DNA from: Areca catechu
Lineage: Eukaryota; Streptophyta; Magnoliopsida; Arecales; Arecaceae
Assembly (NCBI GenBank): GCA_021397845.1
Contig: CM038053.1
Coordinates: forward strand, 84,877,157-84,941,156
Direction: 5' to 3'
Length of the DNA stretch: 64,000 nucleotides
The position numbers were made by a program, and so were the translations under genes. A model generated the notes under the pieces. The model had not been told where the DNA came from and searched no databases. It saw nothing but the letters and a program-made list of their open reading frames with translations. Shown here piece after piece: positions 22,163 through 33,414 of this stretch (positions within the stretch are counted from its first letter, which is position 1; each line of letters opens with the position of its first letter).

Positions 22163-22205
22163 TGATACCAAAATTGATGCAGAACGGATGCTTTGATACC
22201 AAAAA
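22163..22205 (-). other. Duplicated primer-binding site region
   Basis: GCTCTGATACCA and then GCTTTGATACCA lie about 30 bp apart, separated by TTGATGCAGAACGGAT, which itself looks like the LTR start TGATGCAGAAG. The second copy abuts the Y LTR at 22206. This looks like a small local duplication across the LTR/primer-site junction. Confidence 0.65.
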
Positions 22206-23967
22206 TGATGCAGAAGAAAAGAGATGATGCGATGCAGAAGTAAATTAAAATTAATGTATTTATTTATTTATTATTTTTTATATATATTTTCAGAAGTCGG
22301 CTTTGATACAAAGAAAGTTAAACTAAATTAAAAGAAACTATATAATAATTGAAAGCACAATTCAAAGAAACTAGATTATCAGAGTAGTTCAGAAGTAAAG
22401 GATCGCTGGGGGTTGAGAAACTCCCAGACCTAGGGTTTCGCTCTGAACTTTCAACAGGACAGAGCTAAAGAGAAGGGAAGGGTTATATACCAAGCAGTGA
22501 TCTTCACAGAGTTTGGTGGAAGGACTCTCTCGAGCAGATTGTTGGATCCTCGATTCGGATATCTTCGCAATGGATCCTCCAATACTGGTCCTTTGGCAAG
22601 GTTAGCTTCTCCTGAACTCAGGATCTGGGAAAGAAGAAGAACAAGTTAAGGAACCAGATACTCAAAGAAAGGATTTACCAGATAAGAAGAACTTGAAAAT
22701 TGATGTTGCTGAAATCCTGATTCTCCTGGATGCTGATCTGACTTCCTCTGGGATTTGCTCTGTATTCGAAGTAGCTGATCTGGACCTGGATGCTGGTGGT
22801 GGCCTCTACTTGGAAGAGAGGGGCCATGAGATGATGAGGTAGATTAAGGTTTGGATGATTGGTGGAATGAAGAAGATGATGGGCGGCTAGGGTTTGGAAT
22901 TGAAGTGGCTAACTTAGGATTTTGGTAGGGTTTGGAGATCTCACACCTCCTCAAGGTTTCTAGGGAACCCGAATTTACTCCCTCACGGAGCTCAACACCT
23001 GAACATAAGTGCGGAAGAGAGAAACACAAAGTTGCTCACAAAGAAATTAATTTCATTCATCATTAAATTCAAGAGTTATATAGAGTTAAATATATAGACA
23101 TAACAAAGAAATAAAATTTTATACATTTCCCATTAGGGACTAATAGGACTAAACCATACTTTAGGCATCAAATTCTCTTCTCAAGACTACTTCCATGAGT
23201 GGGCAGCCCAAAAACTCCAAGAAAACTTGAAAATCAGCTCCAAATGGCAGGTTATGGGGGTGTCTCCTAGTATCTCTCCATGAATCAAGGATTTTCCCTT
23301 CATGGTTTGGCTCATTTGGACACCTCCTTGTCTTGCTCCACAAGTTTAGGCTTCTTCCTTTCATGGCTTTGGCACTTTTGGAAACTTTGGGAACCTCCTT
23401 GAATTCCTCCCCAAGACATGCTCTCTTTCCTCTTATAACTTGGATTTTTATGGAACATTGTGGGGCACCTCCTTGATCCTCTCTTCAAGAAAAATTCTTG
23501 CCATCTTGGCTTGGTTTATCTGGAAAGAAATTGGCTCCTCCTTGGATTGAGGTATCTTAATGGATTTCTCTCCCAAGTGGTGCAAGAAAAAAGGAACTTA
23601 CATCTTGTGGTATAGGGACCAAAGACACTTGATGGAGATGTGGCGCCTCCTGGACTCTGGCATGTGGCTGGGAGTGTGGCGCCCACTTGCTTGGGCCTGG
23701 GAGAAAAAATGTGGCACCCTGGACCTTGACTTGACTGAAAAAAAGTGGCACCAACCTAGAGAAGACCTAGACCACTACTAGGACTTGTACTGAGTCAACA
23801 TGACTCAACAAAATTTAAATTGCAGGGAAATACAGACTCAAGAATAAAATTGAGTTGACCAAGTCAACCCTTATTACAAAACCAGAAAACCCTAATTCTT
23901 TGGACAAGGTCAATCAGAGATCCAGATGGAGCCCTGAAGTCTTCTTCTGAGTCTAGTGCCTGCACCA
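22206..23967 (-). repeat. Y LTR, right copy
   Basis: Length 1762 bp, TGATGCAGAAG to GTGCCTGCACCA. It is the 5' LTR of internal region 2. On its right is X leader sequence rather than a polypurine tract, so this is the outer edge of the Y part. Confidence 0.9.
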
Positions 23968-24115
23968 CAACAGATCCAGCAAAAGAAAAATCAAATAAAA
24001 TGGAGATTCCTACAAAGAGATAAAATTAAAATAATAGACTATATATGGGCTGGACAGAATGCAGAAATCTAAATGCAAGAGCACTAGTCCTAGCCTAGGC
24101 TCTGATACCAAAAAA
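23968..24115 (-). other. X leader fragment with primer-binding site
   Basis: 148 bp of noncoding sequence ending in GGCTCTGATACCA (24098-24110), the Met-tRNA primer-site complement, 5 bp from the X 5' LTR. It is the only X-specific internal sequence left at this end. Confidence 0.75.
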
Positions 24116-25938
24116 TGATGGCGAAAAAAAGAGCAAGCAAGGATGATGCAAATATGATTATATTTTTTTTTTAGGGTTTTTATCTTTGGTTCCCGATTGC
24201 AAGCAAAGAGAACCTAGCAAAACTGAAAGAAAAGAGATCTATGCTAGCAGATCAATCCATAAGAAATGATAGACCAGGACCCCGAGATTAAGGAACCCCG
24301 GGATTAGGACTAGCTCGATACACCCAATACCTACCTAGGAGATGGGGATGCAAACCTTTCAATTCTGAAGCGCCTGGTGCAGAGATCGCTCCACTCGATG
24401 GATACGGCCTAGATGTCTGAGCAATCACGCCCGTGGATGCGCCGGTTCCCGATCATGTGGCCGTGATAGCAAGATGACCCATCTACGATGTCCATAGCAC
24501 CGAGGAAGAGCTGTAGGCAGCAAGAGAAAGAACAGTTAGTGAAGAGATGAGAAGTGTTGAAGTTGAAATAGGGTTAGGGTAGAGAAACAGGGCTTCGAGC
24601 CGGGTATCCGACTAGAGTCCAAAATCGAAGTTGATAACTTGGGGCCTTGCACCCCGCGACGTCCCGGAGGATGAAGGAATTGTGGCCTCTCACCACGCGA
24701 TGCCCTCAGGCAAAGGAATGTGGCCTCTCACCACGCGACGCCCTCAGGCGAAGGAATGTGGCCTCTCACCATGCGACATCCCGGAGGACGAAGAAAGCTC
24801 TCACTCAACCTAGCCTAAGAGACTAGGATTGAAGAAGAGGATAGAACATACAAGCTTTCTTTCGTTAATCATCATCGTCTCTACAAGGAGAGATTGGGTC
24901 CCCTTTTATAGACACCCTAGAGTACATTCAAATTTCAAATGAAAAAACCATTCAAAATTAGAACCCAAATACAATCCAAATAAAGTGGCACCCAAAGCTT
25001 TGGAGGGAGTTCTTCAAGGCCGACCAAGAGGGGAGAATAATGGCATGGCAAGATACAAGGCTTGGGGAGGGGAGTTTGTCTTTTTGACTTCCTTATTTGC
25101 TTTCTCAGTTTGGTAGAAAACTTGAAGTAGGGCAAGCTTGGAGGGATGTGTCCCCTTTGGAGTCTTCTTCCATACCTAGATGGAGTGATTCATGGCCGAC
25201 CAAGGGAGAAGAAGATTGGTATGGCTTGATGCTTGGCTTGAAGAGGGGGCTTGATGCTTGAACTTCCTTCCTTGTGTGCATAGTTTTGGAAAGAAGCTTG
25301 GATGGAGGCAAGCTTGGTGGAATGTGTCCTCCAAAATTTCTTCTAGGATTGATCCTTGGCCGACCAAGGGAGAAGAAGATTGGGCATTGCACATTTGATG
25401 GCTTGGCATGGGGAGTGTGCTCCTTGGTCTTCCTTTCTTGCATGAATATTTTAGGAAGAGGACTTGATTGGAGGGCTTGCTTTGTGGCTTGAATCTTCAA
25501 CAACCCAAATATGATGGCTCATGGCATGATATGGGGTGGAGATAATGGAGGCGTGTGGAATGCTTATAGGGCACCTCCTTGCTTCCATTCTTGGGTGCAC
25601 AGGTGGCATTGATGTGGCGCCATGCAGCTGATGAAGTGGCAGTGTCAAGTCAAAGCTTGGTCCACTAAAATGGGCTTGACCCAAAGGACAAGTTTTCTCT
25701 CATTGGGTTGGGACCCGAAGTTCAGGCAGACCCAGACTTGGATTAAAATAAATTACAGGACTCGAGTTGACCTAATCTTGACCCAATTGGTCAAGGTACA
25801 AGATTTAGACTTGGCTCAAAGCAAAGATAATTAAAAAATTAAAGGCTTGAAGCCTTATTACAGGACTCAATGGGTAAAACCCTAATTAGAGATCCCCCGA
25901 AGGTTAAAGGGCTCAAGTCAACCCTGATGCCCACATCA
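24116..25938 (-). repeat. X 5' LTR
   Basis: Length 1823 bp, TGATGGCGAAAA to GCCCACATCA. Partner of 11534-13399, with four rather than five 38-bp units (about 24643-24790) and a TATA box at 24903-24911 on the minus strand. Confidence 0.92.
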
Positions 25939-26823
25939 CGTGTGACCTCATAGGTTCGAACCTAAATGGTAGCACTAGAATAATTCTAGTAGTAGCACAG
26001 GAAACCATCTAGCAATGGATCCCGGCATCCGGATAGGTCGAAGATGAGGGAGCAAACTATCGAACCTCTGGCATATGGTTACCGTATAATTCATCCCTTT
26101 GACCTCTAATGCTCAGGACGACTGAGATTTGGCTGCCAACCCAAACAGAGTTAGTCCACTACGTGTCTCAACCTCGCAAGCCCAGTGACTCTACACTAGG
26201 GCTCCCCGACCGAGGATTTGCTAAATTGATATACTGCGAGACATTCAATCCAAACTGTTTGGACTGGTCAATTCCATCTTGGTCCATCACTGCTCCACAA
26301 GTACTTGCCTGTACCCAGAAACCTTCCATCACCGGATTAAAATCCGGGTTGTCCGACACCAAAACACAGGGAGTTGCTTGCAAGCTACCGTGATGACCAC
26401 AGGTCGAGGGACACATATACCCATATCCAATCGTGAGTATCCCTTTGGCAGAAAAGGGCTGCACGGAGTCACGTTCAATAAGATATCACATATCCCACTT
26501 GCAGATCACATCAGTGTCGCCACACTCATTGGTCAAGAGGATAACCAAATGATGTGAACTACAACAACCTATACTTGATATATTGCCATCCAGTACAATA
26601 TATCCTTTGGTTGTGAACAAGGTTTAAGGACCACTCGATACATCCTCTCTATATCAAAATCAGTGTAGTCCTATGGACTTCATCACATGGAAAGAGTTCA
26701 TTTCAGAAAATACAATATGTGATGAGCTGCCAAAATAATATTTTATTAATAAAAGAAAGAGTACAATACTTAGCTCAACCGTCTACAACCCAGGCGATTG
26801 GCTTTGGGACACAATTCCCAACA
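25939..26823 (-). repeat. 3' LTR of A1, second part
   Basis: Resumes at CGTGTGACCTCATAGG, which continues 10079-11533, and ends CCCAACA. It matches 32526-33414. Right of it the minus strand has the polypurine tract ACAAGTGGAAGT. Confidence 0.9.
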
Positions 26824-26883
26824 ACTTCCACTTGTATTAAAGCCAATCAGAATGTATCTAATACCCATTTCCCATTACAATAG

Positions 26884-28064
26884 TCAACTCTTTATTCCGA
26901 GGCCTTTAGTGAAGGGGTCAGCCAGATTTTCATTTCCATCGATCTTCAAAAGATTGATGTCACCTCGTTCTACGATCTCTCGTACGAGGTGGTAGCACCG
27001 CAATATGTTCTTGGTGCGGTGATGAGCTTTAGGCTCCTTAGCTTGAGCAATGGCTCCAGTGCTGTCACAGTACACCGGAACAGGACCATCTAGGGAAGGT
27101 GCCACCCCTAGCTTTCTAAGAAACTTCTGTAACCACACAGCTTCCTTTGCTGCATCTGATACTGCAATGTACTCTGCTTCGCATACCGAGTCTGCAACAG
27201 TTGCCTACTTGGAACTTTTCCAGCAGATCGCTCCTCCATTCAGGGTAAATACAAACCCTGACACACTCTTGCTATCATCTCTATCCGATTGGAAACTGGA
27301 GTCAGAGTACCCCACAAGTTTCAAGTCAGGTTCTTCTATTGGCTGAACTTCATCAAGTTCAATCTTAGAGGCTATAGTTCTTTCTCCAAGGAACTCCTTT
27401 TCCAAAAAGATAGCTCTAAGATCAACGAACACCTTTTGTTCATTCTCTAAGTAGAAGAAATACCCTTTGGTTTCTTTTGGATAACCAATGAATAAACCTC
27501 GATCAGACCTAGGACCAAGTTTGTCTAAGTCTAAATGCTTTATGTAAGCCGGACAACCCCAGACCCGAAGGTGTGAGATTGAGGGTTTACGTCCATTCCA
27601 CATCTCATACGGAGTGGAGACAACATACTTACTTGGAACATTATTTAATAAGTAACAGGTTGTCTGAAGCGCATATCCCCAAAAGGATAGCGACAGAGTT
27701 GCAAAGCCCATCATGGATCGAACCATGTCCAACAAGGTTCGATTCCTCCTTTCAGACACACCATTCAACTGTGATGTTCCTGGAGGAGTCCACTGAGAGA
27801 AAATTCCATTCTCCTCAAGATATGTCAAAAATTCACCAGATAAGTATTCACCACCTCGATCAGATCGAAGGGTTTTAATACTTTTTCCAGTTTGCTTTTC
27901 TACTTCATTACGGTATCGTTTGAACATTTCAAACGACACAGACCTATGTCTCATTAAAAAGACATAACCGAACCTTGAAAAGTCGTCTATAAAAGTAATG
28001 AAATATTTGTATCCTCCTCTGGCACTAACTGTCATCGGTCCACATACATCAGTATGTATGAGAC
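26884..28064 (-). pseudogene. A1 integrase fused to RNase H after RT loss
   Basis: The frame from 28035 to 27208 holds the copia integrase with all three catalytic positions in place: FIDDFSRFGY, LRSDRGGEYL and NGVSERRNRTLLDMV. It then passes from IEEP straight into DLKLVGYSDSSFQSD, the start of RNase H. In A2 these points are about 1.23 kb apart with RT between. After one TAG the RNase H continues (27204-26884, EAEYIAVSDAAKEA, YCDSTGAIAQAKEP) to LADPFTKGLG. A1 therefore cannot reverse-transcribe itself, although the integrase part is the best preserved one in the window. Confidence 0.88.
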
Positions 28065-28685
28065 TTAGAAGTTCTGTAGCTCGTTCACCTTTCCAGTAAA
28101 AGGTGACATGGTCATTTTACCTAGTAAACAGGATTCACAAGTGGGCAGTGATTCAGAATCACTGACCTCGAGGAGTCCATCTCCTCGCATCTTGTTTATC
28201 CTATTTTGGTTAATATGACCTAGCCTACAGTGCCAAAGATACAAATCGTTGACATTATCTAATCTTGGGCGTTTGCTAGAAGTGTATATTACACTAACAG
28301 GCCTTGATAGTACATATATGCCATTATTTAATCTAGCTTTCATTATATCAGAGTTATTCAAAATAACATTGCAAAAATCTCCTTTTATTGATAGTTCAAA
28401 ACCACAATTGGCCAATAGGCCTACAGAGATTATGCTCATAATGAAACTAGGACAATAGTGACAGTCGACTAGTTCAACAGTACAAGACTCAAAGACAAGA
28501 TGCAGGACTCCGACCGCCAGTACTGGAACACGATTTCCATTCCCGATGATTAGAAACTGTTCTCCATCTTCAAATCTTCTGCTAACTTGAAGTCCCTGTA
28601 ACGAATTACAAACATGAATTGGACTACCAGTATCCAATACCCAGTTAGCAGTATCAACAATAGAGTAATTACAAGGTTTTATCAT
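28065..28685 (-). pseudogene. A1 protease and Gag-pre-integrase domain
   Basis: WVLDTGSPIHVCNS carries the aspartic protease active site D-T-G. The downstream LWHCRLGHINQNRINKM and CESCLLGKMT are the zinc-binding pre-integrase domain (H-H-C-C pattern). 206 codons without a stop. The integrase follows in another frame, so an indel lies near 28060. Confidence 0.88.
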
Positions 28686-29543
28686 ATAAATACCTTGTTC
28701 AGCAGACTTCTGCTTCTCGGCCTGTTTGAATCAAGGGACGAAATATAAAGAGGACAATTTCTCTTCCAGTGTCCCTTCTTCTTGCAGTAGAAACATTCTG
28801 CAGAAGATTGATCAGCCTTATACTTCCTGGTCTGACTAAGGCCCGGAGCATTCAGCACCTTCTTTCCCTTTTTATTTATTTTCTTCTTCCCTTTCTTAAA
28901 GGGACGACGACATCTACTTCCTCCCACTAAATTCACCATCCCCTTATTCAGTTGGTGGTCTTTCTCGAAAGTCTGCAGCAACCCCAAAGACCATGATAGT
29001 TGACTGCAGGCTTGTTCATTCTATAATGATCGAGAAAATTAAGATAGGAGGAGGGAAGAGAATTCAGGATCACATCCTTGCCGAGCTGCTCGTGCAAGGG
29101 ACATCCGAGTTTGCCCAACTTTTCAATCAGCTCAATCATGTATAATACATGATCAGTGACTGAACCACCATTCGGCATCTTGGAGTTGTAGATGGCACAA
29201 GACACTTTGTACCATTCTACATCATCCAGGGTGCCGAAGGATTCCTTCAAATTTTGAAGGATTTCATCAGGTTGGGCCTCCTCAAATTTGCGACTGAACT
29301 CATCGTTCATCGCTGCTAACATAATGCATCGGACAGTAGTCCGATCAGAGACCCACTTCAGATAAGTGTCTCTGACCACACTCCGTGCATTAGCGGGAGG
29401 GATTTCAGGTGCCGGATCCATTATTACATAGAGGATCCGTTCATGCTCCAGAACAATTCTCAATCTTCGATACCAACTATCGAAGTTGTGACCCTTTAAC
29501 TTCTCGTTATCGAGAAGTGACCGAGCGATAAATTAGAAGACAT
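28682..29543 (-). pseudogene. A1 Gag
   Basis: Capsid and nucleocapsid protein. It starts MSSNLSL at 29543, the same start as in A2 at 54753. The copia Gag helices follow (RIVLEHERILYVIMDPAPEI, CIMLAAMNDEFSRKF, LIEKLGKLGCPLHEQL), then basic sequence and a zinc knuckle CFYCKKKGHWKRNC with all four ligands. One base is missing near 29515 relative to A2, and a second shift lies near 28980, so it is not translatable as one protein. Confidence 0.85.
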
Positions 29544-31052
29544 CTGAAAAGAAAATAAGACCAAATTAGTGTATGAATTAATAACTTAACCAAAAGACTT
29601 GGACTTTAGTCTAAAGGTTTCTTCCACTAATTTTTCAGATTGGTAGCCTCTAACTCCAATCCGTGAAAACACTTTTTCAAGTGGGTACTGAAATCCAATA
29701 GGCCACGCATAAGCCCGACTTTGGCCAGCTCACCCATACGAGCCTAAAGGTAGGTTCGTAAACTAATTGTTTCCCTAAACAATTTTCAGTATTTCATTTT
29801 GCCCCAGAGAACACCCCAATCGGCCTAGGGGCCTCCTATTGCGGGTCTCAGGTTAGGTCCAACCATTAAAATGACAAATCCAATGCTTCCAGCTAACTAA
29901 AAACCAAGCCCGACTTTGGCCGGCCCACCCGGTCCCGTTAAGGAGGTTGCATTGAACCATCATCGATCAGATAGAAATTCCAGTCGACGGATGTACACCC
30001 ATTCTATGGAACTGCCGATGCACACCAAGCTAGTTGACACATTTCTAATCGACTTAATGGGAGGCTAAGACACTGTCAACACCTTGACTTAGTCTTTTTA
30101 AGGACCTAATAATTTTAGAAAATTTTTAGTTATGACAAAAGAAAAAGACAAGGACATGGATCATCCTCCCACTGAATCAATCAGATTCCAAGAGGGTTGA
30201 TATAAATCAACAAATTGATCCATGGGCACCTATAGATCAGTCAGACCGATCAACCTGGGTGACATGGGTTAACTCGAGTCATTGAGCTTTTCCAATCAGT
30301 TCTGGTCGACTCGACTAGCCAGGTAGGTGAGATCATGGGTGAGTATCTGCCATTAACCATCTTTCCTAGACACCAACCAAGTTGGCCAGGAGAGAGGTAG
30401 CCTCATACAACCATGATCACAATGCCAAACCTACCTCGACACCAGTCAGTTTACCAGACTCGATCAGACTAGCCTAAAGACTCGGGCGTCCACTGAGCCA
30501 CTAATTGGATCCATTTTAGATGAATGGATCAACTAATCTAACTATTAGATAGTTCTAAAGAAGGGCCTTAAACAACTTTTGTTTAATCTTCTTGTTATCC
30601 GTTCAACTAAACTTAGGTCTAACCCATTTAAGGACCGAACTAGTTAGCTAACCCAATTAACCCAAAATGGCTTATGCAAATTTGATTAGATTTCATAAAC
30701 CTAAAAAATTTTTTAATAAGCCAAACACTTAATTAAAACAATTTTAATTAAGTCTCTATGTAAAATAATTTTTACATACCAAACATGCATTAAGATATTT
30801 TACAAATATTTTATATCCAATATAAAACATGCCTAAAATATGTATCACCAAATTAAAATAATTTTTAATTTTTAGTATTCTTTAAGGATCCTTCTGAAGA
30901 GGCCAACACAAATGATCCACATCGTGTCAAAGACACACGGTCATGGTGAAGGTCTGAACTAGGTTCCAAAAAGAAATCAGGATACATTTTCAGATTAAAC
31001 TAATTTTAATCTATAAAACATGCATACTAGATTAGATTACACATGCAACTTG
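29544..31052 (-). other. A1 leader
   Basis: About 1.5 kb without recognisable protein, matching the A2 leader at 53437-54752. Two blocks CCCGACTTTGGCC(A/G)G recur near 29714 and 29908. Long leaders are common in this element type. Confidence 0.7.
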
Positions 31053-31064
31053 GCTCTGATACCA
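31053..31064 (-). other. A1 primer-binding site
   Basis: GCTCTGATACCA, complement of the Met-tRNA site, one base from the 5' LTR start at 31066. Confidence 0.88.
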
Positions 31065-31065
31065 C

Positions 31066-33414
31066 TGAAAGAGAAATGGTGCAGGTGGTTTGACATGATC
31101 CTACACTAGGCATGCAAACAACTGCGGAAACAGAATGGATTTTAAAAATATTTTTAAAAATCCGCGCAGCAGAAATCTGCTCCGCCCAGAAACTAATCTA
31201 ATTCTAGTTGCAAATATGCATGTAGGATGATATAAATATTTGCAAAATATTTGAATTAAAAAATCTATTCATGCATGATTAAAAAACAATATTTTATACC
31301 TTATTCTGGCTGGAATAACTCTGGGATAAAGCTGGAATTGGCTGGAATAGTTGGAATAAATCTATTCTAGCCTTCTTCCTCCTTTGGCTGAGAAGAGCTA
31401 TGTTTTTAGCTTTAAAAACGGTGTCGGAACACCACCTTCCGGACCTTCGTTTGCTCCCAAATTTCAGCAGTGGCAACTTGGACAAGTGGTCTTCGATCTC
31501 CAATTGAAATCTACAAGAAAATGTTATCCAAAAAATATAAAAATTTACCAAAGTCTGCTGCCAGAATTTCTACAGCAGAACTGGGCAGCAGGCTTTGGCC
31601 TTCGATTTGGAGTAGCTGTAGCGATCCCGGCTCGCGTGGCTTGCTCCTAGGAGTAGAAGGGTACTCCCTCTAGAGGGGAGATGCGCCCGGGGCTCTCGGA
31701 TCTTTCTCCACACGTGGTGTTAGCCGCTTGAAGAAGATTCGGCCACAGTGAACGGCAGCAACTGGGCTTGCTGCAGTCCTGGGTTTGAGCACTCAATTGG
31801 ACAAGGAAAAGGGCCTTGAAACTCTTCCTCACACACTCCAAATCCCAGCCTATAAGAGCAAACTCTAAGCTCTCAACCAGGGGGTCTCTCAACCTCTCAA
31901 AGAAAGAACACCCAGGTGCAATATCATAGTGTTCTCATGGCTGAAAACTCTCTTTGAAACAGGGGACTGCTGGAGTTTTTATAGGACAGCAGGAGAGGGA
32001 GGTGGAGAGACGGGGAAGCCAAGAGGCAGCAGCTGCCAAACACCATTAAACCAGCAAATAAACCAGCGGGTGGGAGGAGAAGAAGAGATGTCGCCCAAGG
32101 GTGGATCTTCGATCGTTTGGCCTCCTCCAGCGAAAGGAAATTTCTAACGCAAGAAAACATGTAAAATGGCTGGGAGAAGAAAACACCGGTTCAAAAGAAA
32201 CCGATCCATAAACCTTAAACCAATTTGGTTCAAACCCATTGCTTCAATTAACCAATGGTGGTTCAATCCAATTGAACCGGTCCGAGCCCAATAAAATTGG
32301 TTCAATTGGTTCACAACCAATTGGAGGCCAAAACGAACTCCAAATCAGTTCAAAATTGATTCAAAAAAATCCTGGCACAGTGCTGGTCAACCCGGAACAA
32401 TTTTTGATTGACACAGATAAGGGCAAGACTGGAAAAAGAGTGCTCAAAAAATATTGTGACCATAAAATCGAGACGATTTCCAATCGTAATCGATATCCGG
32501 ATCAGAGAGTTATCCTCTGTGGCGTATGACCTCATAGGTTCGAACCTAAACTGTAGCACTAGAACAAATCTAGTACTAGCATAGGAAACCATCTAGCAAT
32601 GGGTCCCGGCGTCCGGATAGGTCGAAGATGCGGGAGAAAACTATCGAACCTCTGGCATATGGTTACCGTATAATTCATCCCTTTGACCTCTAATGCTCAG
32701 GATGACTGAGATTGGGCTGCCAACCCAGACAGAGTCAGTCCACTACGTGTCTCAACCTCGCAAGCCTAGTGACTCTTCACTAGGGCTACCCCGGTCGAGG
32801 ATTTGCTAAATTGAGATACTGCGAGACATTCAATCTAAACTATTTGTACAGGTCAATTCCATCTTGGTCCATCACTGCTCCACAAGTACTTTTCTGTACC
32901 CATAAACCTTCCATCACCAGATTAAAAATCCGGGTAGTCTGGCACCAAAACACAGGGAGTTGCTTGCAAGCTACCGTGATGACCACAGGTCGGAGGGACA
33001 CATATACCCATATCCAATCGTGAGTATCCCTTTGACAGAAAAGGGCTGCACGGAGTCACGTTCAATAAGATATCACATATCCCACTTGTAGATCACATCA
33101 GTGTCACCACACTCATTTGGTCAAGAGGACAACTAAACGATGTGAACTACAACAACCTATACTTGATATATTGTCGTCCAGTACTATATATCCTTTGGTT
33201 GTGAACAAGGTTTAAGGACCACTCGATACATCCTCTCTGTATCAAAATCAGTGTAGTCCTAAGGACTTCATCACATGGAAAGAGTTCATTTCAGGGAAAT
33301 ACAATATGTGATGAGCTGCCAAAAATAATATTTTATTAATTCAAAGAAAGAGTACAATACTTAGCTCAATCGTGTACAACCCAGGCGATTGGCTTTGGGA
33401 CACAATTGCCAACA
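31066..33414 (-). repeat. 5' LTR of A1
   Basis: Length 2349 bp, uninterrupted, TGAAAGAG to GCCAACA. It shows what the 3' LTR looked like before X/Y inserted (junction GTGGCGTATGACC at about 32520-32532). A minus-strand TATA box CTATAAAAA lies at about 31976-31984. Confidence 0.92.

Larger units (their letters stand above)
11534..25938 (-). mobile_element. Compound chromovirus-type element X/Y in the A1 LTR
   Basis: CGTGT flanks it at 11529-11533 and 25939-25943, and the ends are TGATGGG and CACATCA. Order on the + strand: X 3' LTR (11534-13399), internal region 1 (13400-16907), Y LTR (16908-18674), internal region 2 (18675-22205), Y LTR (22206-23967), X leader (23968-24115), X 5' LTR (24116-25938). 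Each internal region has its own primer site abutting the LTR on its right and a polypurine tract after the LTR on its left. No RT is visible in either. The Y part has no TSD (AAATA versus CAACA), so simple nesting of one Y copy does not explain it. Confidence 0.88.
10079..33414 (-). mobile_element. Copia element A1, inserted in B and split by X/Y
   Basis: Its flanks are ATCCC at 10074-10078 and CTCCC at 33415-33419, a 5-bp duplication with one change. Removing A1 and one flank copy makes the B pol frame continuous. LTRs: 3' at 10079-11533 plus 25939-26823, 5' at 31066-33414. In between on the minus strand are gag, protease, integrase and an RNase H remnant, with RT missing. X/Y (14.4 kb) sits in its 3' LTR. 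A1 alone would be about 8.9 kb. Confidence 0.92.

Noticed and set aside
16908..23967. Simple insertion of one Y element into X
   Set aside because: The flanks AAATA and CAACA do not match, and internal region 1 already has a primer site abutting the left Y LTR. Recombination is needed.
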